Source: an uncultured Victivallales bacterium (GTDB taxonomy: Bacteria > Verrucomicrobiota > Lentisphaeria > Oligosphaerales > JAFGRS01). From it: a DNA stretch of 17,366 nt. Positions 1-7,575 of the stretch are shown one piece after another; the first letter of the stretch is position 1, and every line of letters begins with the position of its first letter. The DNA is taken from NCBI GenBank assembly GCA_903834675.1, contig CAILKC010000174.1, positions 1-17,366 of the forward strand, written 5' to 3'. Both the position numbers and the translations under genes were made by a program. The notes under the pieces were generated by a model that ran no database searches, was not told where the DNA came from, and worked only from the letters and a program-made list of their open reading frames with translations.

Positions 1-451
1 GGGGGGACTCGGACACTGCGTCCCCCCTCGTCTATCGACCCACCACGGCGGGCAGGCCCTCGACCCTCTGCGGTTCTCAGACAAGCGAACCCCTACGGAG
101 CTGAATTGCGCCCTCGGGAAAGAAGACTGTTAGGTATTCAGGCTGTAGACTGTTAGGTTCTGCATCATGGCATTTCGCCTTTTCCACGCCGTCCATGAGG
201 TGCTGCAATTCCTTGATTACCAACACTCCATTGGATCGTTGTGCTCAGATTTCATTCATCCGAGATTCCTGTCACGCACCCTTCCCCGCGGGCCGCGTAA
301 GAAACCTGTTCGCGGTGCCTATATTTGGGTGACTGGAGCCGCAACGGAGAGCACGGACCCGGCGCGGCACGACAACGGAGACGGCTCCAGCCTGACGGAG
401 AGTCGACGGGGCCAGCGAAACGGCTCAGCAACGAAAGAGGAGAGCGCGATC
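1..451. other. Region without a supported gene; contains a short direct repeat
   Basis: No convincing coding sequence was found here. An open frame runs from an ATG at 167 into the lipoprotein gene, but its first 95 codons read as low-complexity, arginine- and serine-rich sequence with no recognisable domain. The lipoprotein has its own start with a ribosome binding site and signal peptide at 452. The region holds a 12-base direct repeat (124-158). A TATATT hexamer at 320-325 could be a -10 element for the lipoprotein gene, but no good -35 partner is visible. The left window edge may cut a gene that lies outside. Confidence 0.5.
124..158. repeat. 12-base direct repeat (AGACTGTTAGGT, two copies)
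   Basis: AGACTGTTAGGT occurs at 124-135 and again, exactly, at 147-158, with repeat starts 23 bases apart. The spacer contains a related CTGTAG stretch. From memory, similar short interspersed repeats built from CTGTAG/CTGTTAG units are scattered through intergenic DNA of planctomycete- and lentisphaera-like genomes. That resemblance is not tested here. It could also be a pair of binding sites, but nothing else supports that. Confidence 0.5.
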
Positions 452-1165
452 ATGGTGACCAGAGAGAGTTTGCGGCTCGGAACGGCGGCACGGGTAGTGG
501 CCCTGGCTGGAGTGGTGTCCCTGACGGGCTGCATCGGCATGAAATCGGGCGGGGGGCCGTTGCCCACCGAGAGGGCGATGCAGGCGTATGGTCGGCAGAT
601 GGGCACTGTGTCGGCGGCAGAGAAAGAGCGTTTCGAGCGCATCGAGGCCAAGCTCAAGGCAAAGCCGGGAAGGCCATTGCCGTGCCTCCGGTTCGCCCTG
701 GCGGGCGCCCCGCGGCTCGAGAGCCAGATGGCTGCCAAGGGCGGGTTCGCGGCGATCCTCTCCTGCGGGTTCTGGAACGCGAAAGCCCGGTATGCTGACC
801 GAATAAGCGTCGCCTCTGACTCCGTGACTCTCTACACCCGAGAGAACATCTGCATACCCGGTTACCCGTTTGTCTGGCCGCTGTGGATGGCCGGATCCGA
901 GACCTACCTGGCCGACTCGGGGAAGCAGGTAGGAGACGTGTCCTTCTGCGGCCTTGGGCTCGGCGGCGTCCTCGGCGGGCACTCGAAGGCCATCGCCCCG
1001 GCGTACGACAAACAGAGCGCGGTGACCCAGATCCGCGAAGCCAAACAGTTCAACGTCGTCAAGATGAACTGGCTGGCCGCAGGAATCCTTGGCTGTGGCC
1101 GGGCAAACGACACCTACTACGGCCAAATCCTCTGGATCGCGTTCCCGCTGGGCCATGCCGAGTAG
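452..1165 (+). CDS. Predicted lipoprotein of unknown function
   Basis: Encodes 237 residues. The N-terminus is a bacterial lipoprotein signal: basic residues (R4, R8, R14), a hydrophobic core at about 15-24, and the lipobox LTGC with Cys27 as the lipidated residue. The product should therefore be anchored in a membrane on the outside of the cytoplasm. ATG 452 is chosen because the AGAGGAG-like sequence at 436-443 precedes it and the signal peptide begins directly there; the longer open frame from 167 adds meaningless sequence. The mature part has a charged helix-prone stretch (about 40-70) and several cysteines. Its C-terminal half is rich in Gly, Trp and Tyr and is moderately hydrophobic (about 200-237), suggesting a small beta-rich fold. 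I do not recognise the family. The gene stands alone, with repeat-rich DNA downstream. Confidence 0.75.
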   Translation: MVTRESLRLGTAARVVALAGVVSLTGCIGMKSGGGPLPTERAMQAYGRQMGTVSAAEKERFERIEAKLKAKPGRPLPCLRFALAGAPRLESQMAAKGGFAAILSCGFWNAKARYADRISVASDSVTLYTRENICIPGYPFVWPLWMAGSETYLADSGKQVGDVSFCGLGLGGVLGGHSKAIAPAYDKQSAVTQIREAKQFNVVKMNWLAAGILGCGRANDTYYGQILWIAFPLGHAE

Positions 1166-1337
1166 CTTGACCTGGGACCCCAAGGAGTAGGGCGCTGCAC
1201 TCAAGCGGATCCTGTTGTGAGTGAAGAGTGGTGAGTCTGCGGTACGGTTTGGTTTGACGAGGAACGGATCCGATACCAAGACTACCATTCAGAGCCACCC
1301 TACCGGTTTTCTCGACCTGTGCAATAAGGATGGGCCG

Positions 1338-1390
1338 AGGTATTCAGCCCCAAAGGGGCGTTGTATACCAGCCCAGGGCAGCGCCCAGGG
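1338..1390 (+). repeat. Dispersed repeat A, copy 1 (inverted relative to 6045-6098)
   Basis: The segment begins AGGTATTCAGCCCCAAAGGG and matches the reverse complement of 6045-6098, which begins AGGTAGTCAGCCCCAAAGGG. The shared core runs through AGCCCCAAAGGGGCGT, then a diverged spacer, then CCCAGGGCAGC. The two copies are in inverted orientation on either side of the GH2 gene. The core is palindromic (GCCCCAAAGGGGC), so part of the match is symmetric, but the flanking AGGTA.TC and CCCAGGGCAGC are not and show true common origin. No coding role is seen. Confidence 0.75.
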
Positions 1391-1627
1391 TACCCGTCCA
1401 CAGCGCGGATTGAGCCCCCAAGGGGCGGCCCATGCGACCTCGGCGCGAAGGTAGAGCAGATAGCTCGTCCCTACAGGGCTCAAACCCATAACCGTCCTTT
1501 TCCCAGGGCGTTGCCCCAGAGGCGCTAACATAGAACCGCTTACGACCCCAAAGGGTGAGAAAGCGGCGTCAAGCCACCGACAGTCCAAAGCCTGCCTGGC
1601 TGCGCCAAGACAGGCGGTATCATACTG

Positions 1628-1658
1628 CACCCCAACAACGTGGGGTGCTTTGGAGTAG
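1628..1658 (+). repeat. Dispersed repeat B, copy 1 (partial), hairpin-forming
   Basis: CACCCCAACAACGTGGGG and the following TGCTTTGGAGT match 5958-5988 with one mismatch across 29 bases. The arms GCACCCCA and TGGGGTGC form an 8-base-pair stem with a 6-base loop. The copy lies about 35 bases upstream of the GH2 start codon. Beyond 1658 the match to the fuller downstream copy decays: GTGTGCCGTTTTCCG keeps only a trace of its second and third hairpins. It may act as a leader hairpin for the GH2 messenger, but this is inference from position only. Confidence 0.8.
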
Positions 1659-1675
1659 TGTGCCGTTTTCCGTGA

Positions 1676-1682
1676 GGGAGGG
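1676..1682 (+). promoter_or_regulatory. Ribosome binding site deciding the GH2 start
   Basis: GGGAGGG lies eight bases before ATG 1691. A GTG at 1682 in the same frame overlaps this sequence and so cannot use it, which makes ATG 1691 the better start. The purine-rich site sits immediately after the repeat-derived leader. Confidence 0.7.
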
Positions 1683-1690
1683 TGAGCCAA

Positions 1691-4600
1691 ATGGAGCCAA
1701 GAGTGAAGCAACCGTTCCTGGCCCTATGTTGCGGACTGGTGTTGGCGGGTGTTGCTCAAGCGAGTTCGTTACGCCGACTCGACGCGGGCTGGCGGATGGT
1801 GGCAGACTCGGGGTGGCCGGGAACCGCGACCGCGATTTCGCGCCCAGGCTTCGATGCTTCGGGCTGGTACGTGGCCACGGTACCCGGGACTGTGCTGGCG
1901 ACCCTGGTGTCGCAGGGGGTCTATCCCGACCCGTTGTTTGGGGATAACATCGCGGCCATTCCGGATCTCGCTGGCGAGAACCGGCGCTACTGGTACCGCA
2001 CGGAGTTTGAGCTGGGCCCTGAGGATCAGGGGCGACGGGTCTGGCTTACCCTCCACGGGATCAACTACCGAGCCGACGTCTGGGTCAACGGACAGCTGGT
2101 CGGCAGCCTGGCGGGCGCGTTCAAGAGGGGAGTCTTCGACATCACCGGTCAGGCGGCAGCCCCCGGGGGCAATGCGCTGGCCGTGCTTATCCATCCAAAC
2201 GATTCCCCCGGCACGGTCCACTACCGTACCCTCAGCCAAGGCACGTCGAACGGCGGCGCCATCACGCGGGACGGTCCGACCTTCATCTGTACCATTGGCT
2301 GGGACTGGATTCCCACCATCCCGGATCGGTGCATGGGAATCTGGCGTGAGGTCACCGTGCAGACCACCGGTCCGGTCGTCCTGCGCGATCCGTTTGTGAC
2401 CACGGACCTGCCCCTTCCGGACACCACCTTGGCGGACGTCGCCGTGTCGGTCGACGTCGAGAACGCCACAGCCGAACCCCAAAGCGGATCCCTGTGCGGC
2501 CGGATAGGTGAGGTCGAGTTCCAGCAGGTGGTGGCCTTGGGGCCTGCCGAGCGAAGACGGGTAACCCTCTCTCCGGAGTGCTGTCCCCAGTTGCGGCTGG
2601 CGAATCCGCGTCTGTGGTGGCCCAATGGGTACGGCACCCCCGAGCTCTACACCCTCGACCTGCAGTTCATCGCGGAGGATGGGGTGGTGTCAGACACCAC
2701 GACAACGCGCTTCGGCGTGCGCGAGTTCAGCTATGATTTTGCCCCTGAACTGGTCGTCAGCGTCAACGGCTACCGAGTCTTCTGCCGCGGCGGCAACTGG
2801 GGCTTTGCCGAAGCGCTGAACCGGAACAGCCTGGAACGCTACCGCAATCTGATCCGGCTCCACCGGGATGCCAACCTGAACATGATCCGCAACTGGATTG
2901 GGATGACCGACTGCCCGGAGTTCTACGACCTCTGTGATGAGAACGGCATCATGGTGTGGGATGAGTTCTGGCTGGCCAATCCTTATGACGGACGCGAGCC
3001 GACCGACCCGCAACTGTTCCTGGACAACGCGGCAGACAAGATCCGGCGCAACCGCAATCATCCGTCGATCGCCCTCTGGTGCGCCCGCAATGAGGGGCTG
3101 CCACCGCCACTTCTTGACGAAGGGTTGCGCCAGCTTGTCCGTGACTTGGACGGGACCCGGCGCTACCAGAGGTCCTCCAGCAGCGACGGCGTCCACGGCG
3201 GCGGGCCTTGGATGTACCAGCCTCCCGAGTCCTACCTGTGGGGCTGGGGCTGGGCCCACGGCTTCACCACGGAGATCGGCCTGCCGTGCGTTCCCTCGGC
3301 CGATACCATGCGTCAGATGATGCCGGCCGCGGACCTCTGGCCGATCAGCGAGATGTGGGCCTGGCATGACTACGCAGCCGGTAACGGCCGCCCCAGCGAC
3401 TACACCGACGCCGTGAACATGCGGTACGGTACGGCCACAGGTCTCGACGACTTCTGCCGCAAGGCACAGTTGCTGAACTTGGAGTCTCACCGGGCCATCT
3501 TCGAATCCTGGAACCAGCGTATGTGGGCCCCGGACGAGGGTGCCAGTGGGGTGCTACTGTGGGCGACTAATCCGTGCTGGCCCAGCACGGTCTGGCAGCT
3601 CTATGACTACTACCTGGAACCCACGGGGGCATACTTTGGCGTCAAATCGGCCTGCGAGCCCGTCCACGTGCAGATGAGCCTGGTCGACGGCATGGTGAGT
3701 GTGATCAACACCACCCTGCAGGATCTGCCCGGGCTCGTGGTGACGGCGCGGGTGTTCCATCTGGACGGCAGCGAGGAAGGGGCGGCCAGCATGGGCCGCG
3801 CCGACGTGGCCGCCCCGGCGAACTTGGTGACGCCCTGCTTCCAGTTGGTCTTACCCTCCACACTCGTCGACGTGTACTTCGTGAAACTGGTGGCGCGCGA
3901 CAGCGGAGGGCAACTCGTGTCCGAGAACTTCTACTGGCGCTCCGGGTCGGACCCCGATTTCACGAGTCTCAGCCAGCTCCCGGCGGTCGAGTTCGGCGTG
4001 CAGACCGAGGTCACGGTGGTGCCCTCGGCGGCAGGGGACGTCGGCCGGGTTTCGGTCGTTCTAACCAACCCCACCGCCAACGTCGTCATCGCCGCGCGGC
4101 TGAAGCTCACCGCGCAGCGGAGCGGTCTGCGCGTCCTGCCGGTGTTCTGGTCGGACAACTACGTTTCGTTCCTTCCCGGCGAAACGCGTACCGTATCGGC
4201 CGAGTTCGACCCGGCGCGGTTGGCGGGAGACCTGCCGGTGTTGGGCCTCGAGGGCTGGAACGTGACGCCCCTCGGCCGGGGTCTGCTCTGGCCCGACCCA
4301 CCGGCCGCCGTAGTCATGGACGAGAACGCCTCGCCGAGGCCCTTCAGTCTGACGCTCAACGCGACCGTCGCGGACAACCGCGTGCTGACCTGGAGCATCG
4401 CCACCCAGGCCAGCCACGGGACCGCCACCGCGGCTGGGACCGGCGCCAGCACAGCCATCGGCTACACGCCGAGGGCCGACTGGAGCGGCCATGACAGCTT
4501 CGTCGTGCAGGTCAGCGACGGGCGAGGCGACAGCGCGACCGTTGCGGTGCAGGTCACGGTCAACCGAGCGCACAATGCGTTGCCGACCATCGCCGGACCC

Positions 4601-5920
4601 GCTTTGCAGACCGTGGTCATGGACGAGGATTCCTCCCCAACGGCGTTCCATCTGGACCTGCAGGCGACCGACGCGGATAACGACACGCTGACGTGGAGCA
4701 TTCTGCACCGAGCGGCCAAGGGCAGTGCCACTGCCAGGGGGTATGGCGACCGCGCGTCTATCGGCTACACGCCGCTGGGGAACTACGCTGGCCGGGACTG
4801 CTTTGTGGTGCAGGTTGCGGACGGGCATGGTGGTGCGGACTCGACGGTGGTCAACGTGACGGTCAATCCGGTCAATGACCCGCCGACGGGGGCCGCAGGC
4901 TGCACGGTGACGGTGCGGCAAGGCGGGACCTACACGTATGCGGCGTCTGACTTCGGGTTCACGGACCCGTACGACAACCCGGCGAACGCGCTTCTGGCAG
5001 TGAAGGTGACCACGCTGCCGCTGGCCGGGATACTGGCGGACAACGGGGTGAGGGTGACGGCAGGGCAGTTCGTGGCGCTGGGGGACATTGCGGACAACAG
5101 ACTGACGTTCACGCCGACCGCGACGGCGAGCGGAGCGCCGTACGCTAGCTTCATGTTCCAGGTTCAGGACGATGGCGGGACCGCGAACGGCGGTCTGGAC
5201 CTGGATCCCACGCCGAAGAAGATGACGATCAATGTGGCGCCGGTAACCGTGGCCGCGGAGCGTGCTCTGTGGGATCTTACTGGGCTCTATGGGGCGACAC
5301 TTGCGACGACACGTGGCGACGCCCTGCTGAAGCTGGACCTGGTGCATGGCACCAGGGGCACCCTGACCGGCACGTCCACGCTGCAGGTCCCCACCGGCAA
5401 GACCATGGTGCCGGTGCCCATGGTGGTCAGGGGCGCCGCCAGGGGCGGTGGCGGCGCCTTGGCGGTAACCCTGGAGATGCGGGGCGCCAATGCTGCCAAC
5501 CAGGTGAACGCATCGCTCTCGTTCCGGCTGACCCTGGACGCCGCGGCGCGGCAACTCGCCGGTCCGGTCACCGGCCGCATCAGGGTCGGGGACGCGATCA
5601 CGCCGCTGGACGACTCCGTGGCCTTGGACATCCGTGGAGGCATGGACGGTTCTTGGACGCTGCAGTTTGGTTTTCACGAGACAGGCCGAACCGTCACGGG
5701 CACCGCGGAGCTGATGCTCTCCAACGACGTGAAGCACAGCTTCGTCGTTCGCGGCAGGACCGGCGCCAACCACACTGTCGCGCTGACTCTGGCCGGCGAT
5801 CCGGCCAACCCGGCCTCGAAGGCTATCAGTATCCGGACCACCCTGACCCCGCTCGAAGGCGGCGGGGCTCGGCTGGAGAGCTTCTCGGGCAAGGGCTATG
5901 GGCAAGTGATCAGGTGGTAG
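1691..5920 (+). CDS. Secreted multidomain GH2 glycoside hydrolase (exo-glucosaminidase/mannosidase-like)
   Basis: Encodes 1409 residues. A signal peptide (about 1-24) ends near VAQA-SS, so the enzyme is exported. Residues about 30-200 are the GH2 sugar-binding jelly roll and about 210-330 an Ig-like linker domain. About 335-640 form the TIM barrel, with motifs CRGGNWGF, NMIRNWIG, MVWDEFWLANPYDG and RNRNHPSIALWCARNEG. Glu468 in ARNEG is the expected acid/base and Glu528 in TTEIGLP the expected nucleophile, placed much as in exo-beta-D-glucosaminidases. Further Ig-like strands follow, then two cadherin-like/Big_9 repeats (about 872-965 and 970-1063, both with MDE.S and LTWSI motifs). A third cadherin-like domain (about 1065-1185) and a C-terminal part (about 1187-1409) made of two related beta-rich modules complete the protein. 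GH2 catalytic cores of this type are usually 850-1000 residues, so about 500 residues are added accessory domains. Substrate could be chitosan-like, mannoside or another beta-glycoside; sequence alone does not decide. Confidence 0.9.
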   Translation: MEPRVKQPFLALCCGLVLAGVAQASSLRRLDAGWRMVADSGWPGTATAISRPGFDASGWYVATVPGTVLATLVSQGVYPDPLFGDNIAAIPDLAGENRRYWYRTEFELGPEDQGRRVWLTLHGINYRADVWVNGQLVGSLAGAFKRGVFDITGQAAAPGGNALAVLIHPNDSPGTVHYRTLSQGTSNGGAITRDGPTFICTIGWDWIPTIPDRCMGIWREVTVQTTGPVVLRDPFVTTDLPLPDTTLADVAVSVDVENATAEPQSGSLCGRIGEVEFQQVVALGPAERRRVTLSPECCPQLRLANPRLWWPNGYGTPELYTLDLQFIAEDGVVSDTTTTRFGVREFSYDFAPELVVSVNGYRVFCRGGNWGFAEALNRNSLERYRNLIRLHRDANLNMIRNWIGMTDCPEFYDLCDENGIMVWDEFWLANPYDGREPTDPQLFLDNAADKIRRNRNHPSIALWCARNEGLPPPLLDEGLRQLVRDLDGTRRYQRSSSSDGVHGGGPWMYQPPESYLWGWGWAHGFTTEIGLPCVPSADTMRQMMPAADLWPISEMWAWHDYAAGNGRPSDYTDAVNMRYGTATGLDDFCRKAQLLNLESHRAIFESWNQRMWAPDEGASGVLLWATNPCWPSTVWQLYDYYLEPTGAYFGVKSACEPVHVQMSLVDGMVSVINTTLQDLPGLVVTARVFHLDGSEEGAASMGRADVAAPANLVTPCFQLVLPSTLVDVYFVKLVARDSGGQLVSENFYWRSGSDPDFTSLSQLPAVEFGVQTEVTVVPSAAGDVGRVSVVLTNPTANVVIAARLKLTAQRSGLRVLPVFWSDNYVSFLPGETRTVSAEFDPARLAGDLPVLGLEGWNVTPLGRGLLWPDPPAAVVMDENASPRPFSLTLNATVADNRVLTWSIATQASHGTATAAGTGASTAIGYTPRADWSGHDSFVVQVSDGRGDSATVAVQVTVNRAHNALPTIAGPALQTVVMDEDSSPTAFHLDLQATDADNDTLTWSILHRAAKGSATARGYGDRASIGYTPLGNYAGRDCFVVQVADGHGGADSTVVNVTVNPVNDPPTGAAGCTVTVRQGGTYTYAASDFGFTDPYDNPANALLAVKVTTLPLAGILADNGVRVTAGQFVALGDIADNRLTFTPTATASGAPYASFMFQVQDDGGTANGGLDLDPTPKKMTINVAPVTVAAERALWDLTGLYGATLATTRGDALLKLDLVHGTRGTLTGTSTLQVPTGKTMVPVPMVVRGAARGGGGALAVTLEMRGANAANQVNASLSFRLTLDAAARQLAGPVTGRIRVGDAITPLDDSVALDIRGGMDGSWTLQFGFHETGRTVTGTAELMLSNDVKHSFVVRGRTGANHTVALTLAGDPANPASKAISIRTTLTPLEGGGARLESFSGKGYGQVIRW

Positions 5921-5957
5921 GACGGTGTAGATCGCGCAAGTTCCCGGTCCCCACCTC

Positions 5958-6023
5958 CACCCCAACGACGTGGGGTGCTTTGGAGTGCGGTGGCTCGACA
6001 CCGCTTTCGGAGGGCGAAAAGCG
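5958..6023 (+). repeat. Dispersed repeat B, copy 2 (fuller), three successive hairpins
   Basis: Begins CACCCCAACGACGTGGGG and contains three consecutive stem-loops. These are CACCCCA/TGGGGTG with loop ACGACG, GCGGTG/CACCGC with loop GCTCGA (about 5987-6004), and a GCTTTCG/CGAAAAGC pair with a one-base bulge (about 6003-6023). The first part repeats 1628-1658. It lies in the convergent space 38 bases after the GH2 stop codon, so it may also serve as a transcription end or 3' protective structure, though no T-tract follows. From memory, translations containing LECGGSTPL appear as spurious protein tails in PVC-group genomes, which would fit a dispersed element. Confidence 0.8.
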
Positions 6024-6044
6024 ACCGAGTTTCGTTATCTTAGC

Positions 6045-6098
6045 GCCCATGGGGTGCTGCCCTGGGCGCCCACTACGCCCCTTTGGGGCTGACTACCT
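6045..6098 (-). repeat. Dispersed repeat A, copy 2 (inverted relative to 1338-1390)
   Basis: On the minus strand this reads AGGTAGTCAGCCCCAAAGGG, then GCGTAGTGGGCGCCCAGGGC and AGCACCCC, matching 1338-1390 with a diverged middle of roughly ten bases. It lies between the GH2 gene and the 3' end of the esterase gene. The palindromic core GCCCCAAAGGGGC could form a hairpin on either strand. No open reading frame is associated. Confidence 0.75.
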
Positions 6099-6168
6099 CA
6101 CCGACGCAGTCCCCGGTGCGTTTCCCGGCGTGGTCAACCAGGCCGCGCTCGAACCGGCGATCGCACTC

Positions 6169-7332
6169 CTACTTCGCCAGCACTCCCTTCATCCAGCCGT
6201 AGATGCTGTCGGCCAACTGGCGGTAGCCGCTGGCCGCGGGGTGGACATCATTGATCTGGCGCACGATCTTCGCGCCGGGGCCCTCGGCTCGGGCATTGGC
6301 CGGGACCTCGGCGACCGGGTAGTTGTGCATGCAGTCCAGGTTCACATAGGCGGGCACCAGGAAGAGGTTCTCCGCTTGCCGGTTCCCATACCTCTCGATA
6401 ACACGCTCCATGACTCGGTGCTGGTTCTTTCTGTATTGCCAACGAGTCTGACCGCAGCCCACGATGGCGCCCGACGCATCCTGAGTGGCCGCCGGAGGCA
6501 GCAATGAAACGATACCAATCTTCGTGTCCGGGCAGACGCGATGGAACTCGGCCACCAGGATGTCCATGTGCTTGAGGAAGTCGTCGACACTGGCCTCGAG
6601 GTTGCCGTCCTTGGCGCCGTAGTTATCGTTGCACCCCAGCAGGATCGTGATGAAGTCGGGGCCTTTGCCGTCGCTCTGGGCGAGGCAGTACTTCCGGAAG
6701 TCCAACCCGGGCTTGCCGTTTTCCTCGAAGATGAAGGGGCTGCGGCCGCGTCGGCCTTCCTTGGTGATGGGGTCTGGTCCCCATAAAGTTGCAAAGGTGG
6801 AGGCGCGCCAGCCGCCGTAGCCCTCATTCCGCACGCCAGGCCGATCCTGGAAGGGCGCGCAGTTGCCGATGAGGGTGAGCTTCGGGTTACCGGGTGGCTC
6901 CATGAGTCTGACGATCTCTTCGGTGTACGTCATGGCCCCGGTCAGACTGTCGCCCACGATAAGCGCGGTGATCTGCCTGCCAGCACCCGCATCGGCGGGG
7001 TAGACGTGGATGACCGTCTTGCCCTCGGCAAGAAGTACCCCGTCCAGGTCCTCGACTTTCACTGCGAGAGGATGCTCGCCGACGTCCTCGGGCTTTGGGG
7101 TCCAGGTGAACCGATCATGCTGCTGGGCCCCCTTGGGGCAATCCACCTCGAAAAGCAGCAAGTCAGAACGCGGGTAGAGAATGATGTTATCGAAGTACAG
7201 GTTGACCTCACGGCCGGGGACCGCCGGGATCTCCGTCGGCAGGACCAACCGGAGGTTGGGGGCTCGGGGCGCCGGTTGGCCATGCACGGCGCCGCAGAGG
7301 GTGATGAGCCAGAGCGAGCTCGGTACACGCAT
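6169..7332 (-). CDS. Secreted SGNH/GDSL-family esterase
   Basis: Encodes 387 residues. The start at 7332 is preferred over an in-frame ATG 14 codons upstream because GGAG precedes it by seven bases and a signal peptide begins at once (MRVPSSLWLITLCGAVHGQ). Residues about 25-115 form a beta-rich N-terminal region. The SGNH hydrolase domain (about 120-387) shows all blocks: VGDSLTG with nucleophile Ser129, GYGGW (block II), LLGCNDN with oxyanion Asn235, and NDVHPAASGY with Asp362 and His364. The fold hydrolyses acyl esters. Beside two secreted glycosidase-type proteins, removal of acetyl or other ester groups from a polysaccharide is the likely job; this is inference. It is transcribed in the same direction as the large CBM9-like gene upstream (243 bases between them, no gene in the gap) and converges on the GH2 gene. 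Confidence 0.88.
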   Translation of the reverse strand: MRVPSSLWLITLCGAVHGQPAPRAPNLRLVLPTEIPAVPGREVNLYFDNIILYPRSDLLLFEVDCPKGAQQHDRFTWTPKPEDVGEHPLAVKVEDLDGVLLAEGKTVIHVYPADAGAGRQITALIVGDSLTGAMTYTEEIVRLMEPPGNPKLTLIGNCAPFQDRPGVRNEGYGGWRASTFATLWGPDPITKEGRRGRSPFIFEENGKPGLDFRKYCLAQSDGKGPDFITILLGCNDNYGAKDGNLEASVDDFLKHMDILVAEFHRVCPDTKIGIVSLLPPAATQDASGAIVGCGQTRWQYRKNQHRVMERVIERYGNRQAENLFLVPAYVNLDCMHNYPVAEVPANARAEGPGAKIVRQINDVHPAASGYRQLADSIYGWMKGVLAK

Positions 7333-7575
7333 GGCAGGTCTCCAGGTTGTACGGGCCTGATTCTGTGACGGCATTCGTCGTCACTCTCTCCAAACGGGCA
7401 GAATTGACCGCAGCCCCTCAACGCCCACGGAATCATTGGGGAGGGTCGCGGGGAGCGTCGGCGCGTCTTCTCCGGCCAGGGCGGTCCCCGGACGGTCACG
7501 GTGCAGATCCTCCTGCCGCATCGCGGCGAGCACCTCAAGGTTGCCTTCGTTCCTACTGGTCGCGGGAGAGGGTCA

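Larger units (their letters stand above)
1166..1690. other. Intergenic region rich in short palindromes and dispersed repeats
   Basis: About 525 bases between the lipoprotein gene and the GH2 gene. No gene is supported. Open frames on both strands here give Pro/Gly/Arg-rich translations expected from the repeats. From 1345 to about 1557 there are at least six short GC-rich imperfect palindromes, all of the form CCC-NNN-GGG: AGCCCCAAAGGGGC, GCCCAGGGCAGCGCCCAGGG, AGCCCCCAAGGGGC, GTCCCTACAGGGC, CCCAGGGCGTTGCCCC and ACCCCAAAGGGT. Two segments recur downstream of the GH2 gene and are listed separately. The leader of the GH2 gene lies at the right end. Confidence 0.7.

Noticed and set aside
167..451. 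Upstream extension of the lipoprotein frame
   Set aside because: A ribosome binding site and a complete lipoprotein signal begin at 452; the extra 95 residues would bury the signal peptide.
1345..1557. CRISPR array
   Set aside because: The repeated elements are short, differ from each other and have irregular spacing; no cas genes are present.
1289..1711. 140-codon minus-strand frame across the repeat region
   Set aside because: Its translation is produced by the palindromic repeats; similar spurious proteins arise wherever such repeats occur.
5958..5980. Rho-independent terminator after the GH2 gene
   Set aside because: The hairpin is strong but is followed by CTTTGGAG rather than a T-tract, and the same hairpin occurs upstream of the gene as part of a repeat.
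4061..6001. 646-codon open frame on the minus strand
   Set aside because: Antisense to the C-terminal domains of the GH2 protein; Arg/His-rich with no domain.
5269..6507. 412-codon open frame on the plus strand running from the GH2 3' end through repeat B into the esterase region
   Set aside because: It overlaps two real genes in wrong frames. The only recognisable piece (LECGGSTPL) comes from the dispersed repeat.
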